From: Tetracladium setigerum
Lineage: Eukaryota; Ascomycota; Leotiomycetes; Helotiales
NCBI GenBank assembly: GCA_031472005.1
Contig: PZJY01000002.1
Coordinates: forward strand, 3,038,001 to 3,102,000
Length of the DNA stretch: 64,000 nt
Direction: 5' to 3'
In this document: piece by piece, positions 12,792-24,200 of the stretch
Layout of the letters: the number at the start of each line of letters is the position of its first letter
Numbering within the stretch: position 1 is the first letter of the stretch
The notes under the pieces: model-generated
The model's database searches: none
The model's input: the letters and a program-made list of their open reading frames with translations, nothing else
Told to the model about the DNA's origin: nothing
Position numbers and translations under genes: made by a program

Positions 12792-13478
12792 TCATCAGGT
12801 ATTTTGGTACGGAAGGGGGGTTTAGAGAACACAATGATACCCACAACACAAGAATGCATGACTTACTGTTTTCTGGAGTTGCTCCTGAGTTACTCAAATA
12901 TAGTGAATTTGAAGCACAAATACAGTCGGTTTTCCTTCCCTGCTAGCAATATCTTCGCTCACAAATTCCAAAGAAGTCCATAACCAAATGATTGCACGTC
13001 CCACCTGAAGACTGACAACGTATATAAAACTTTTAATATATTCGCGCCGCTAGGGAATTACCTTATAAGCAAGCTTATAAAGGCATACAAGTAATAAGTT
13101 GGTCTAAGATCTTGAATGCGATGAGTACCTCGTGAGGTAAATATTATGTACACCACCTTGCGTTTTCCAGCTCTCGACACTTTTCGTCTTGCCCGTGTCC
13201 ATGACGAGGGGACATACCTAACTCCTCCTGTAGAGCAGTAAAAATGTCTCTCTTATTTGCTATCAGCGGGAAACTGTATCTTGGGAGACACAGTGAACAA
13301 GAGAATAATGGATTACGAAGTAGAGTCACCTGGCGCAAGAATCTCTATTCGAACACCTAGCAGTGAAAGTGAACCTGCACACGAATCCTTCAGAAATAAT
13401 CAAAATTTCAATATTATATAACGCCGCAGGCCATATCTGCTTACCCAACCTAACCCAAGCCATCTAAATCCAACTCCC
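12792..13478. other. Intergenic between converging genes, with a short inverted repeat
   Basis: About 690 bases that should contain both 3' ends. An inverted repeat sits at 13061-13083 (CCTTATAAGC, two bases, GCTTATAAAGG), in AT-rich sequence. It could be a terminator-like hairpin or the edge of an old repeat. No gene is visible. Confidence 0.5.
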
Positions 13479-15722
13479 TCACAAAGTAGGCGCCCGCTTA
13501 AGTCCCTTACAATAACGTACAAACAACTGGTCCTGGAAATGAGCATGCTTGATCCCTTTCGGCCGCTGCTTCGCAAACATATCAATCGCTTTCTGAACAT
13601 CGTAACCAAGACGTTCAACCAGATAGCAAACAACAAAGAAGCCGGTACGGTTGAAACCGTAGTGGCAGTGCACGCCAATGTAAAATTCTTGTCCCCAATT
13701 CTCTTTTTCTGCGCGCGACTTTTGCTCGTCACGGAGTCGGTCGATGAGAGAGATGAAGGCACTCACGTCTTCACCTTCTTGGGTATTAGCGCTTACTTTT
13801 TTAAAGTGTGAGGTATGAACTTACCAGTAGGCGGAATCTTTGATACTGTGGGGAACTTGTGGTACCGAGTTCCTCCCCTCTCCAGACCTCTTGGATCATA
13901 GACAGGGCTCTCGTAAGAGATGTCTACGATATCTTTGATTTGCGCTCCCCACTGTTTTACAAACACCTCTGGGCAGTGCGTCTCATCAACTTCTCTCAGC
14001 GTCTTCATCGCTCTGAAGACGCCGCAGATGGGCTCTGAAACTGGGTTGATGGCTTGCCACTTTGCGAGATTCTTTACATCCCACTTGCCAGCCGTAGATA
14101 GAAATTGAAGCTGCCACCCAAGCGAGAGTCGCGGAGACACCTGACTGCAGAGGAAGTCGGATATGAGACCAGCTAAAATTCGTACTTGTGCTGGCTGGTA
14201 TAAAAGAGCATGAGATGCCGGAGCAGGGAGAATCGTGGTTTTCAAGACCTTTCTGGGCCGCAAGGGTTGAGGGATGGTCGACGGCACTTCGGTTGGAGTG
14301 GATGGATCTTCAATCATCGTCGAGTCTACCTGAACACAATCGTTGTCAAAATCAAGCTGCCCCTGTGTCGTATTTTCGGTTGTGAGAGATATGTTGACGG
14401 GAGCTGCTGAATCGACAATTGGCTGGCTCTTTTCGTCAAGTTCAATTTGCACGGGGTGCGATTTTCCCAAGAAGGCTGCGATCTTTTCAATCTCCACAGG
14501 CTTGGTAACATTGTCGGATTCGCCTGCCACAAGGAAGACCGGGACCTGTAGGCCAGCCCAAACGTCCCCTCCAGGCAGTCCGCCGTGTGCGATTCCTTTT
14601 TCATAGTCTGGAAGACTTCCTGACGCCATTCTTCGCCATGCTGGTGTCTTACTCTGCTCGTTGAAGCGAAACTGAAGCCTCTTCGTCTCTTCGTCAGAGT
14701 CTGCTCCCACGAATCGATGAACACTCTTGCTCTCAATTCCTCCACGTCTATCCCATCCTCGCCAAGCATTAAAGACTGGACCAGGGATATATAAGAGTTT
14801 CTTGAAAAGCGAGGTATCTTTCTCGCTTGGAGGTTCTGCTTTCGGACACACCGCAACGAGACCAACGACATGCTCGGATATCTTGCTGCGATGCAACGAA
14901 TTGGTCGATGCCAATTTTGCAGCAAAAGACGCTCCCATGCTGTGCCCTATCAATACCACGCCCTGGCCATGGTCTTTATCTCGGTAATCTTCGATTATGA
15001 TATCCAGCAGCTCTGTAAGAGCATCGGTCTGATAGGCATCCCAATTCTTGGGCTCCAGACCTGACATTCCGCACCCTGGCAAGTCTACTGACAAACATGG
15101 TGCCAGATTGACCAGAGATGTCAAGAGCGGATGAAATTGTGCCACCGATCCTCCCAGGCCATGGATGAAAACAAGTAACGGCAACGGGGCCGGCTCTATG
15201 GGGAGCTTGCTGGCCTGCGGGTGTTCACGAAAGAAGACTCGAAGTCTGGGATATGTAAAGCGGGTCGTTGTGTATGATTTGATCTCCGAATGCTTCTTCA
15301 ACAGGCCGGGGTCGGTGGATTCAGCATCTGCAAGAATTAGTCACGTCCCCGCAGATATGGATGGGGAACTCACCATTGCTTTCCAATGTCTCGTGCTCCA
15401 GGGAACGGCGGTTGTTGTGAGAGGAGGAGGAGAACTCGGTTGATGCTAAGGAGAATGACTTGCTATCCTTGCGTCCCCTCCGCAGGTAGAAGAGACCAGG
15501 AAGTAGACTACATAGCGCAGCTATCTGTACCATCTCCCAGACACCAGGGTTTCCGTGGACGATTCGTGGATAGGCTTGACAGAAAAATTGGAGGAGGGAT
15601 TGCAGGTTGTTCGCAGGGCCAGAGAGGAGCCAGGTGCTGCTGTTATTGGGAGACGAGGCAGTCGTTGTTGGAATGAAGGGCGTGAGCAGCAGCAGCCATT
15701 TCGACAACGAGGGAGTGTTCAT
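13479..15722 (-). CDS. Fusion protein: membrane-anchored alpha/beta hydrolase plus RNA-triphosphatase-like cysteine phosphatase
   Basis: Three exons (15722-15374, 15327-13825, 13774-13479) give 2148 nt, 715 residues and no frame break. Residues 1-25 (MNTPSLSKWLLLLTPFIPTT) look like a signal or anchor. A second hydrophobic segment (MVQIAALCSLLPGLFYL) is followed by basic RRGRK near residue 80. The alpha/beta hydrolase fold spans about 150-440: LLVFIHGLGGS, the elbow LIGHSMGAS with Ser246, and VPVFLVAGESDNVTKPVE. After a Ser/Thr/Pro linker, a dual-specificity-type phosphatase domain covers about 530-715. Its signature is HCHYGFNRTGF (Cys654, Arg660), followed by FAKQRPKGIKH. Animal capping enzymes carry HCTHGFNRTGF there, so this domain is closer to RNA 5'-triphosphatase/DUSP11 than to ordinary MAPK phosphatases. 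Fungi normally cap with the unrelated Cet1 type, so this is unlikely to be the capping enzyme. Substrates are unknown. Both catalytic motifs look intact. Confidence 0.85.
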
Positions 15723-16146
15723 CCTATAAATGAATGAGCACGTCGAGTTTCACTCCTCCCCCCTCAGCAAGCATATAATCCAAGGTACGCTGGCAGGGCA
15801 GCCAATGGAGTCATCGCCTGGGGGAAATGGCTAGGAGATTGGGCTCGCAGATGTTCGAGTCCCGGAGAGGCGGGTGTTGAGGAAAGGCAACTAGGATCGT
15901 CCCGAAAAGCGTATTTGCTGGATCCAGTTGTGCTCGCCCTGGGGAAAGGAATCGTGGCTGTTTATGGCGATGTGATTGAGAGCGAGGGATTCCAAGGTTG
16001 GGAGGGCGCAATTCAGAACGTGGTCGCAAAATGACGCACGATTCGCTAGACTTGACCCGATAACGTTTTGCTGGGAGCGAGCAGGGCATGTTGTGCTGGG
16101 TCCGGCTGGGAGTAGTACAGAGTGCGCTTATTCGTGTTGTTGGTCC

Positions 16147-16169
16147 AGAGAGAGAGAGAGAGAGAGAGA
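16147..16169. repeat. (AG)n microsatellite
   Basis: An uninterrupted AG dinucleotide run of about 23 bases, upstream of the fusion gene. Confidence 0.9.
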
Positions 16170-16429
16170 ACACGAAGAGCCAGATGAATTGAAGAATCCC
16201 AGCGGCTTGGGAAGGCTCCCACTCCTCGCCCACACCAGGTGAAGGAAGCGAGAGCTTCTACGCATTTCATTGCATGGTGTTTGTTGTTCGAGACTACTTG
16301 CAACTTCCGAGCGGGTGGCTGAAGGGATGTGCGATGCAGCAGGAGCAGGAGGAGCAGCCGGCGTTGTGGGTGCTCGATGGAACGCAGTCATGGGTATCTT
16401 GCAGCATCAACCATCATTTCACCCTTCTT

Positions 16430-16610
16430 TTCACTCCTTCACTTTACTTTAATTTACTTCACTTCACTTTACTTTACTCTACTTTACTTCACTTCGCTTT
16501 ACTGCACTCTACTTTACTGCACTTCACTTCACTTTACTGCACTTCACTTTACTGCACTCTCACTTCACTCTACTCCGCTCACTTCACTTCACTACACTCA
16601 CTTGATACTT
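16430..16610. repeat. Degenerate CTTTACTTCA-type tandem repeat
   Basis: Roughly 180 bases built from variants of ACTTTACT, ACTTCACT and CACTCT with a period of about 5. Imperfect copies suggest an old expansion drifting by point change. It runs directly toward the CT/CA microsatellite. Confidence 0.8.
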
Positions 16611-16613
16611 CAG

Positions 16614-16616
<3 letters not shown>

Positions 16617-16707
<91 letters not shown>

Positions 16708-16724
16708 TCACTCACTCACTCACA
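16617..16724. repeat. Compound microsatellite (CT)n-(CA)n-(CTCA)n
   Basis: Three simple repeats are joined head to tail: CT at 16617-16667, CA at 16671-16702, then CTCA units to 16724. Copy number is a likely polymorphism between isolates. Confidence 0.95.
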
Positions 16725-17508
16725 AGCCTCTCGCTTATGGATAATAAAAATTGTCTCATCCTCATCAGCCTTCACCAAAGTTGTTGTCGTTGTGAGGAGG
16801 CCGGTGTCGGCGATGTCGGTGCTGTCGGTGCTGTCTGTGCCTGGGACATTGCATTGCAGCAGAAGAGTGACGAGAATTGGCGTTGGGCATCCCCAGGCGA
16901 TCTCCAATAGAAGCGTGGTCATTGGTGTAAAGGGGGCTCTGTCTCCATCATCATCGACCCATTTATTACAGCACTCTACTGTAATGTGGTGTAATCTGAT
17001 TTTCACCCATTTCAATTGCCGCCACTACCCCTCCAAACCCCTCCATCGCCCCTCTCCCAAGCTCGCCTCTTTCCCCCCGTCAAACAAACCAGAGGGTGCA
17101 GAGCTCAACCTCAAGCGGGGCACAAAGAGCGGCAACGGGGTCTCCAGCATTTCTGCGGATGTGAGAGGTGAGAGGCAGCTCCTTACTATTAGGAGGTTCC
17201 TCATTAGCTTGCGAGAGAGGAGGGAGGGACAGGAGTACTTAGGGCATGCATGGGAGGTATCTTTCGACTTTTCTCTCCACATGTGTTATTGGTGTCACCA
17301 CCGATACTTCCGCCATTTCTTCCATCTTGTCCCCCCTTGCTATCTTCAACTACCTAGTACCACCTACTGCTCGTCTCTAGGAACAGCAGCAGCATATTTA
17401 TATATATATATACCTTACATACATCTCCCTCTACTTCTCTGTTCTGATCAATTGTTCCATCCCCCAATCCTTTCTCAAGCCCAATAAACTCTACCATCGT
17501 CCCCAAGC

Positions 17509-20096
17509 ATGGCTGCTTCAAATAACTCCACCACTCCAGAGGAGCCCAGATATATCGACTTCCCAAATCTGGAGCATGGGAGCCAAATCAACGGAAAGCT
17601 TGCCCTGAATCGATGGTCAACTTTCATCACCAGAGGCAAGCCGACTTAATATCCCCTCTGCCCCCACCCTTCTCTTGAAAGAGTATATTTCTAACTCTTT
17701 CCAGCTCATGATTTCCCCGGAGCCCAAGCCATGCTCTACGCAGCAGGTGTGCCTTCCAAAGAGATGATGAAGACCGCTCCTCAAGTCGGGTATGGCAGCC
17801 AATTCATTCATTCCACTCAAGCCTCCGCGAAACATGTGAAAGTTAGAGAGCGCCATTAACACGCTTATCAGAATCTCAACGGTTTGGTGGGAGGGAAATC
17901 CTTGCAAGTATGTTCACCCTCTTGAGTACAAAGTGTGACAGCCGCTGATTTTGGAATCACACAAAGTATGCACTGTGGGTGATACAGAGAATGACTTATC
18001 TTGCGGCTTTGGCTGACTTTGTACGAGTGCACGACCTCGGGAAGGTTGTGAAAGAAGCAGTGCTCAAACAGGGCATGTTGGGATGTAAGTGACTGATTAG
18101 CTCTTGTTTTCTGGTCTCCCTCAAGCGAGACCGCCTCTTTTCTATCCATCCGTAAAATCGTCTTCAAAACGAAGCTAATGGGTCAAAGGGCAATTCAACA
18201 CTATCGGTACGTCAGATTACAACGAACCACGCTTTGCCACTTGGCTGTACTGAAAATATCCAGGTGTCAGTGACGCCATCACAATGGGAGGTGACGGAAT
18301 GCGATTTTCATTGCAGACTCGTGAAATCATCGCAGACAGTATCGAGACTGTAACGTGTGCCCAAGTAAGTCTATCACCACTAGCCACCACAGATCTAGAC
18401 TGACCCTGTTTAGCGACACGATGCCAATATCTCAATTCCAGGCTGTGACAAGAACATGCCTGGTGTGATTATGGCTGCTGCAAGACACAATCGCCCTTTC
18501 ATTATGATCTACGGTGGTTCCATCAGAAAGGGCTTCTCGACACTCCTAGATAAGGTTGTAAATATCAGCACGGTAAGCTTCGACTGAACTAGAGTCGGCT
18601 CGTCTATTGACAATGCTAGTGTTATGAAGCTAAAGGCGCACTCACCTACGACCGACTTCACGCTGCCGTACGACCCGGAGAGGAGGGTCGAACTCCAAGT
18701 GATGTTATGGATGACATTGAACAGCACGCCTGTCCCGGTGCTGGTGCTTGTGGTGGTATGTATACAGCCAACACAATGTCAACCGCCATCGAGGCAATGG
18801 GCCTCTGTTTACCTGGATCATCCTCCAACCCAGCCGACTCTCCCGCCAAAATGAGAGAATGTGTCAAGGCAGCCGAAACAATCAAAATCTGCATGGAGAA
18901 AAACATCCGTCCCAGCGATCTATTGACCAAAGAATCCTTCGAAAATGCTTTGGTGATGACCATGGCACTTGGGTAAGCTGGATCAGTATTCCATGAAAGG
19001 GGCACTCGGCTAATCTTGCAGGGGTTCAACAAACGGAGTCCTCCATTTTCTGGCCATGGCTGGAACAGCACAAGTCCCTCTCACCCTGGATGATGTCCAA
19101 AGAGTTAGCGATAAGATCCCATTCCTCGCAGATCTAGCCCCAAGTGGGAAATACATGATGGAAGATCTCTACAACATCGGTGGTACCCCATCCGTCATCA
19201 AACTCCTCGTCGCCGCCGGCCTCATGAATGGCAACGTCCCCACCGTGACAGGTAAGACTCTGGCTGAAAACGTTGAATCATACCCTTCTCTCCCACAAGA
19301 TCAAGTCATTATCCGCCCGCTTTCAAACCCGATCAAAAAAACCGGACACTTACAGATCCTTCGTGGAAATCTTGCTCCGGGCGGCGCGGTGGCCAAAATC
19401 ACTGGTAAGGAGGGCCTTGTATTCACAGGAAAGGCTCGTGTTTTCAACAAGGAGTATCTTCTCAATGAATCCTTGGGCAGAGGCGAGATTCCACACGGAG
19501 AAAACTTGGTGTTGATCGTGCGATATGAGGGTCCAAAGGGAGGACCCGGAATGCCCGAACAGCTTCAAGCTTCCGCAGCAGTATGTGAAAAACTCTTCCT
19601 TCTGGGTCTACAATTTCTTTTGTGATAGTGGAATCTCTCCCTCTATCTCTCTCTCTCGTCCACACTGCTAACACGCTCAAAGATCATGGGCGCCGGCCTC
19701 AAAAACGTAGCCTTAGTAACAGATGGTCGATACTCCGGCGCTAGCCACGGTTTCATCGTGGGTCACGTCGTCCCAGAGGCTTTCGTAGGCGGTCCCATCG
19801 CGCTGGTTGAGGATGGCGACATGGTCACTATCTCTGCTGAAAACAACACCTTGAGCATGGATGTGCCCGAGGAGGAGATTGAGCGCAGGAGAAAGGCGTG
19901 GAAGCAGCCTAAGAGCATGGTTAACAGAGGTGTACTCGGAAAGTATGCTAGACTTGGTACGTATATTGAACTTGGGACGTGTGATCCGAAGTGTTGGTTT
20001 CTTGCTTCCAGAAATCCCCTGTTAAGACGGGAAAATTTGGCTAATTCTATCATAGTGGGCGATGCAAGTCACGGCGCCATGACCGACTTGTTTTAA
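17509..20096 (+). CDS. Dihydroxyacid dehydratase (ILV3/IlvD family) with an 8-nt microexon
   Basis: Family members dehydrate 2,3-dihydroxy-3-methylbutanoate and -pentanoate in valine/isoleucine synthesis using an Fe-S cluster. The visible cluster cysteines lie in WWEGNPCN, PGCDKNMPG and ACPGAGACGGMYTANTM, and GRYSGASHGF near the C-terminus holds the catalytic serine. The gene has at least nine introns and an unbroken frame. The first intron, 17636-17704, starts with GC rather than GT. The family motif CNMHLHDLG is only recovered by an 8-nt exon at 17967-17974 (TATGCACT) between introns of 59 and 53 nt, both with CTGAT/CTGAC branch points. Another tiny exon is 18189-18206. The N-terminus (MAASNNSTTPEEPRYIDF) is acidic and lacks an obvious mitochondrial presequence, while the usual Ilv3 is mitochondrial. 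This may therefore be a cytosolic paralogue or a relative acting on sugar acids. Confidence 0.9.
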
Positions 20097-21258
20097 GAAG
20101 ATTGTTTTGGAAGTGCAATGGATGGATGGAAGGAGGGAAAGAAAAATTGGAGAGACTGTTTGCGTATTGTGCAGGATTAGTTTCACAGGTCAAGTTTTTT
20201 GTACGTCGGTATGATTGGAAATGGAGAATTGCATTCATTATTCTTCAGTGCCAGATCCCTAATTCTTCACATTCCGCTTATTTGATTCGCCTCTTGATCT
20301 AGCTAGGTAGGAAAATGCGAATTCGCCTCCACTAGTTTATTGTTTATCGCAAATGTCCAGATTTTTGCTCAACTGTTTTGTCTATCTCTATTGTGTTTCG
20401 CTAAGCGGAGATTTAATTAATGCCCGGTATAGTACATAGCCTTAGGGCGTTTAAATAAATGTTAGCGATCTCGTAGATTAAGGAGAAGCTTCGCTCGATA
20501 GTATTTCCCAAGCTAGGGATGGATGCTCCAACGCATAGAACTTGTTTTTTCTCCTCAATGTTTACCTAGAGTTTAGCGGAGTACCCTAGTTATCCTAAGC
20601 CGCTGTTCATTAATATAGACGCAGTTTTATTGCTTACAGCGTCAGGCAGCTATAAATCGAGGGAAAGTACCTACTCACACGAACTGCGAGGGTATATCAC
20701 GTGTCCGCTCCTTCAACCATCCCTAAAGTGAATGACGATTGTTACCAAAAACACCCCGTACCTGCCCTGCCTATCGATCAATCTTACCGAACAATAATTC
20801 GAAACAATAATGCATTGATTATTCCCGTCTATGAAAAGAATTATGATTTCTTGACTCAACGTACACCTGCCTTATTCATAACAACTCCTTAATTTTCCCT
20901 TTTTTCTTCATGCCTTGACCCTGATTCTGATTACTGTACTGTACAGTAACACCAGCATAATTATTTGCACAAATTGTGCGCTCTGTCTAGGATGATGCGT
21001 TTCGATCATTGGTTCCAAGTGGAGTAGCACAGTGGTGCTCTTGACATCTCGCAGGCCCAATTCGAACTCTAATTTTCAGCACCCAATAAATAGACTTTTC
21101 CAGTAACATTGCGGTAGATGTCGCCTCAGCCTTCATCATTCACTCGACCTTAATTGTCAATCAGACGCCTGATCAAGTTCGAGGCGGCCTCTCATTGATG
21201 CCGAATTGATACAATTGCTTTTCCCCCAAGGATCGGAGAGACAAGCTTCGTTTGCAGC
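20097..21258. other. Intergenic, AT-rich, possible old repeat remnants
   Basis: About 1.16 kb. The stretch 20380-20660 is AT-rich with recurring CTAG, TTAA and CTAAGC/AGCGGAG words, and could be a decayed repeat. Near 21025-21068 there are sequences resembling tRNA A and B boxes (TAGCACAGTGG and TTCGAAC), but no cloverleaf. No gene is visible. Confidence 0.45.
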
Positions 21259-24200
21259 ATGTCCCAAAGCTTGGCCGATGATGAAGGGGGTGGGAGGGAT
21301 CGTCAGGATGGGGAGTTGACAGGCACCGCTGGGGAAGAGAGTTACCAGACGACTGAGAAGTTGGGAAAATTCACAGAAGAAAAGGGTAGTCAGAACGGGG
21401 CTTTGAATGGTCATTCTGATGATCTGAGGAAAGAAGAGGCTTCAGCAACGCGACAGAATACAGACGAAAAATCTGCATCAGCAAAACCGTCGAAATTGAA
21501 GGAATTATGGGGAAAATTGGATTGGACCTCCCTTTGGTGATGATGATGTTCAAGTAAGTCTGCAATATACATTGATTCTTCTTGATTCTTGTAATCCGCT
21601 AATTTTGTTTGAACAAAAGGGGTTCGGTGGCACCAATTATTGCCGTTGCGTTTTATCAAGCCGATTCTGTTGCGAAGGAATTCAAAACTCTAGGATATCT
21701 AGTCCCTATCGTCACTGTGCTCGCCATCCCAATCATGCCGCGAGCTAAATTCCTTCAGACATTGATACTCAACACCATAGGTATCTGTTTGGGTAGTGTA
21801 CGTACATACTTCTCAAATCTTGCATGCACAAGCCATACATATCTCATGTTTCTGAAAATCCGGTCTGACAATTCCTCGAACAGGCGGTAGCCCTCCTAGG
21901 TCTCTGGTCCGGAATTAAAGCCAGGCAGAACACTTCGCCTCCGGGCTTTACAGGGTACAGCTCCTCCCAAGCAGCTGTCTACGGGATCTGGCTGTTCACC
22001 ATGATCTGGTTCGGCAACACTCTCCGTGCCAAACTTCCAGCATTTCAATTTCCCGTCATTATGTTCAGCATCTTTACGAACGTTGCATTCAGCTATGGAG
22101 TCTTGTTTCAGACCGTCGCTGCTACAAAAACGTTTGTCGCACTATTGCTGAAGGCTTTTATGTCAGCGTTTGCGATTGCGTTGGGGGTGAATCTGTTGGT
22201 CATCCCGGTCAGCTCAAGGAAGGTTGTTTTTAGTAGGTTGACTTCTTGATGGATGGTGGGCTTCTGAATGTTGAGTGTTAACAGTTCATAGAGGAACAGG
22301 CTGGCTATCTAATGCTAGTTCGGAAAACTATCAAGGCAGAGGCAGCATATTTGCAAAGTCTCGAGAGTAGTGATATGTTTTCAGGAACATCAAATGCGAA
22401 CTTCGGTACGGAGAGCTCCACCGCAAATAAATCAAAAAGCAAGGGCAAGAAAACAAAGACTGCAAAGCCAGCGCAAACTCCACAAGCAGCAGCTTTAAAG
22501 GCCTGTGTTGCAGGACTAACTGCTCTGCATGGGAAACTCAATGGAGATATCCCTTTCGCCAAGCGAGATATTGCGTATGGAAAGTTGGGCCCAAAGGATA
22601 TCGATGAGATATATACACGACTGCGTGCTATTCTGATTCCGTTGGTTGGTATAAGTACGATCACAGATATTTTTGAGAGGCTGGCTGAGAGGCGAGGTTG
22701 GATTCAGGGGGAAGATTCCAAGAATGACGGGTCCGGACCCTGGGAAGATTCAGAGGCAAGCAAGAGGGAGGAAGAGGTTCGGGTTTGGAACTCAATCATG
22801 AAGGCTTTGCATGAACCTTTTGCTGTTGCTGCTGCTGCTAGTGAGTGCTTGATTTCGCATATTAAGCTGCATATGTCTAACTGATTATAGTGGACGAAGC
22901 ATTGGAGCACGCTGGACTAGTACTCGAGCTATTTCCGGCACCAAAGAAATCCAAAAAGAACAACGATCTGGAAGCCGAAGCCGGCAATCCCAAACCAGGC
23001 CACCCAGACTTCTCCAAATACCTAAAAGACAAAATGGCAGACTTCTACAGCAAACGCGGCGACACGCTAAGAACATGGGCCCGTGAAAAGGGCATATCCG
23101 ACGAAGATTTCGACGCGGGAAACCTACCTGTGGACGGTGAAGAGTGGATATCAGAGGAGGGGAAACACCGAAGAGATCAACAGCAACTCTATCTTATACT
23201 TTACCTTGAGCACCTCCTCTTCTCAACTGGTATTGCAATCTCAAAATTGGTGGAATTCGCGGATAAGAAAGTAACCGATGGGACAATGTCCAAGAAGCGT
23301 CTCATCCTTCCAGGGTACCGGAGATTGAAGAAATGGGTAATGAGCATCGGGAAGGAAGACTCATCGGTAGATTCCGAAACGCCCGATTCTATGGAAGCTG
23401 GAAATCACAATATCTATATGGGGGCGGGTTTCAATATGAAGAAGGATCCCGAACATCTTCCTCCCAAGAATGCCTGGGAGAAGTTTGGAAATGGTGTTAG
23501 GACTATTCCCAGGTTTTTAGGATCGACTGAGTCGGCTTTCGGGTAAGCTCTCAAATTCAAGTAAACGTTGCCGAGAGAAATATGCTAATGGCTTTGGCCT
23601 ATCAGATTTCGTGTTGCACTTGCGACAATGACCATGTTAGTACCGAAGCCCCGAAAAAAAACAAGAGTGAAGACATTGACATATTTGCAGTGGCATACTT
23701 GCATTCCTGCACGATAGTCAGGCATTTTTCGTTGAGCAGGTACTGTAGCCCCTCACGTCTTCTAGATTTGCTACTAACCTTCCAATAGAGACTCGTGTGG
23801 GCGATGATTATCATAGCTATTGGTAAGTCAAATTCAGTCCTTTATTTTGAAACCATTACTTACATTTGCCATTCAGGAATGACCATGACGAGTGGTCAGT
23901 CAATGTTTGGGTTTTTCGGTCGAGTTGCCGGAACAGCAGTAGCAATGGTCGCCTCGCTTGTTATCTGGTAATTTAAATTCGCCCAATGTGTAAGAAGATG
24001 CAACTAATTAGTTTTCAGGTACATTGTGGATGAAAAGACTCCAGGAGTTATTGTAATGCTGGTGAGCCTCCCTCAAAATTTCCCAAATGCTCTCGTCGCT
24101 GCCATAACCTGATTAGTTAAGATTGGACTGGGCTAATATCGCGCTAGTGGTTTTTCATATTCGTCGAGATGTACTTTTTCATCAAGTTCCCTCGCTTCAT

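Larger units (their letters stand above)
15723..17508. other. Intergenic with simple-sequence repeats, upstream of two divergent genes
   Basis: About 1.8 kb between the fusion gene and the dehydratase gene. It is dominated by simple repeats, listed separately. The last 400 bases before 17509 are C/T-rich with TATATATATA near 17401, a plausible promoter and leader. The long open frames here only translate the repeats. Confidence 0.6.

Noticed and set aside
15815..15870. GTTCGAGTCC resembling a tRNA B box
   Set aside because: No A box at proper distance and no cloverleaf.
16274..16910. Long plus-strand open frames
   Set aside because: They translate simple CT, CA and CTTTA repeats into low-complexity Leu/Ser/Thr/His runs; no gene is supported.
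21018..21075. tRNA-like A box (TAGCACAGTGG) and B box (TTCGAAC)
   Set aside because: Spacing is plausible, but no acceptor or T-arm stems can be paired, so it is not a tRNA; at most a decayed tRNA-derived element.
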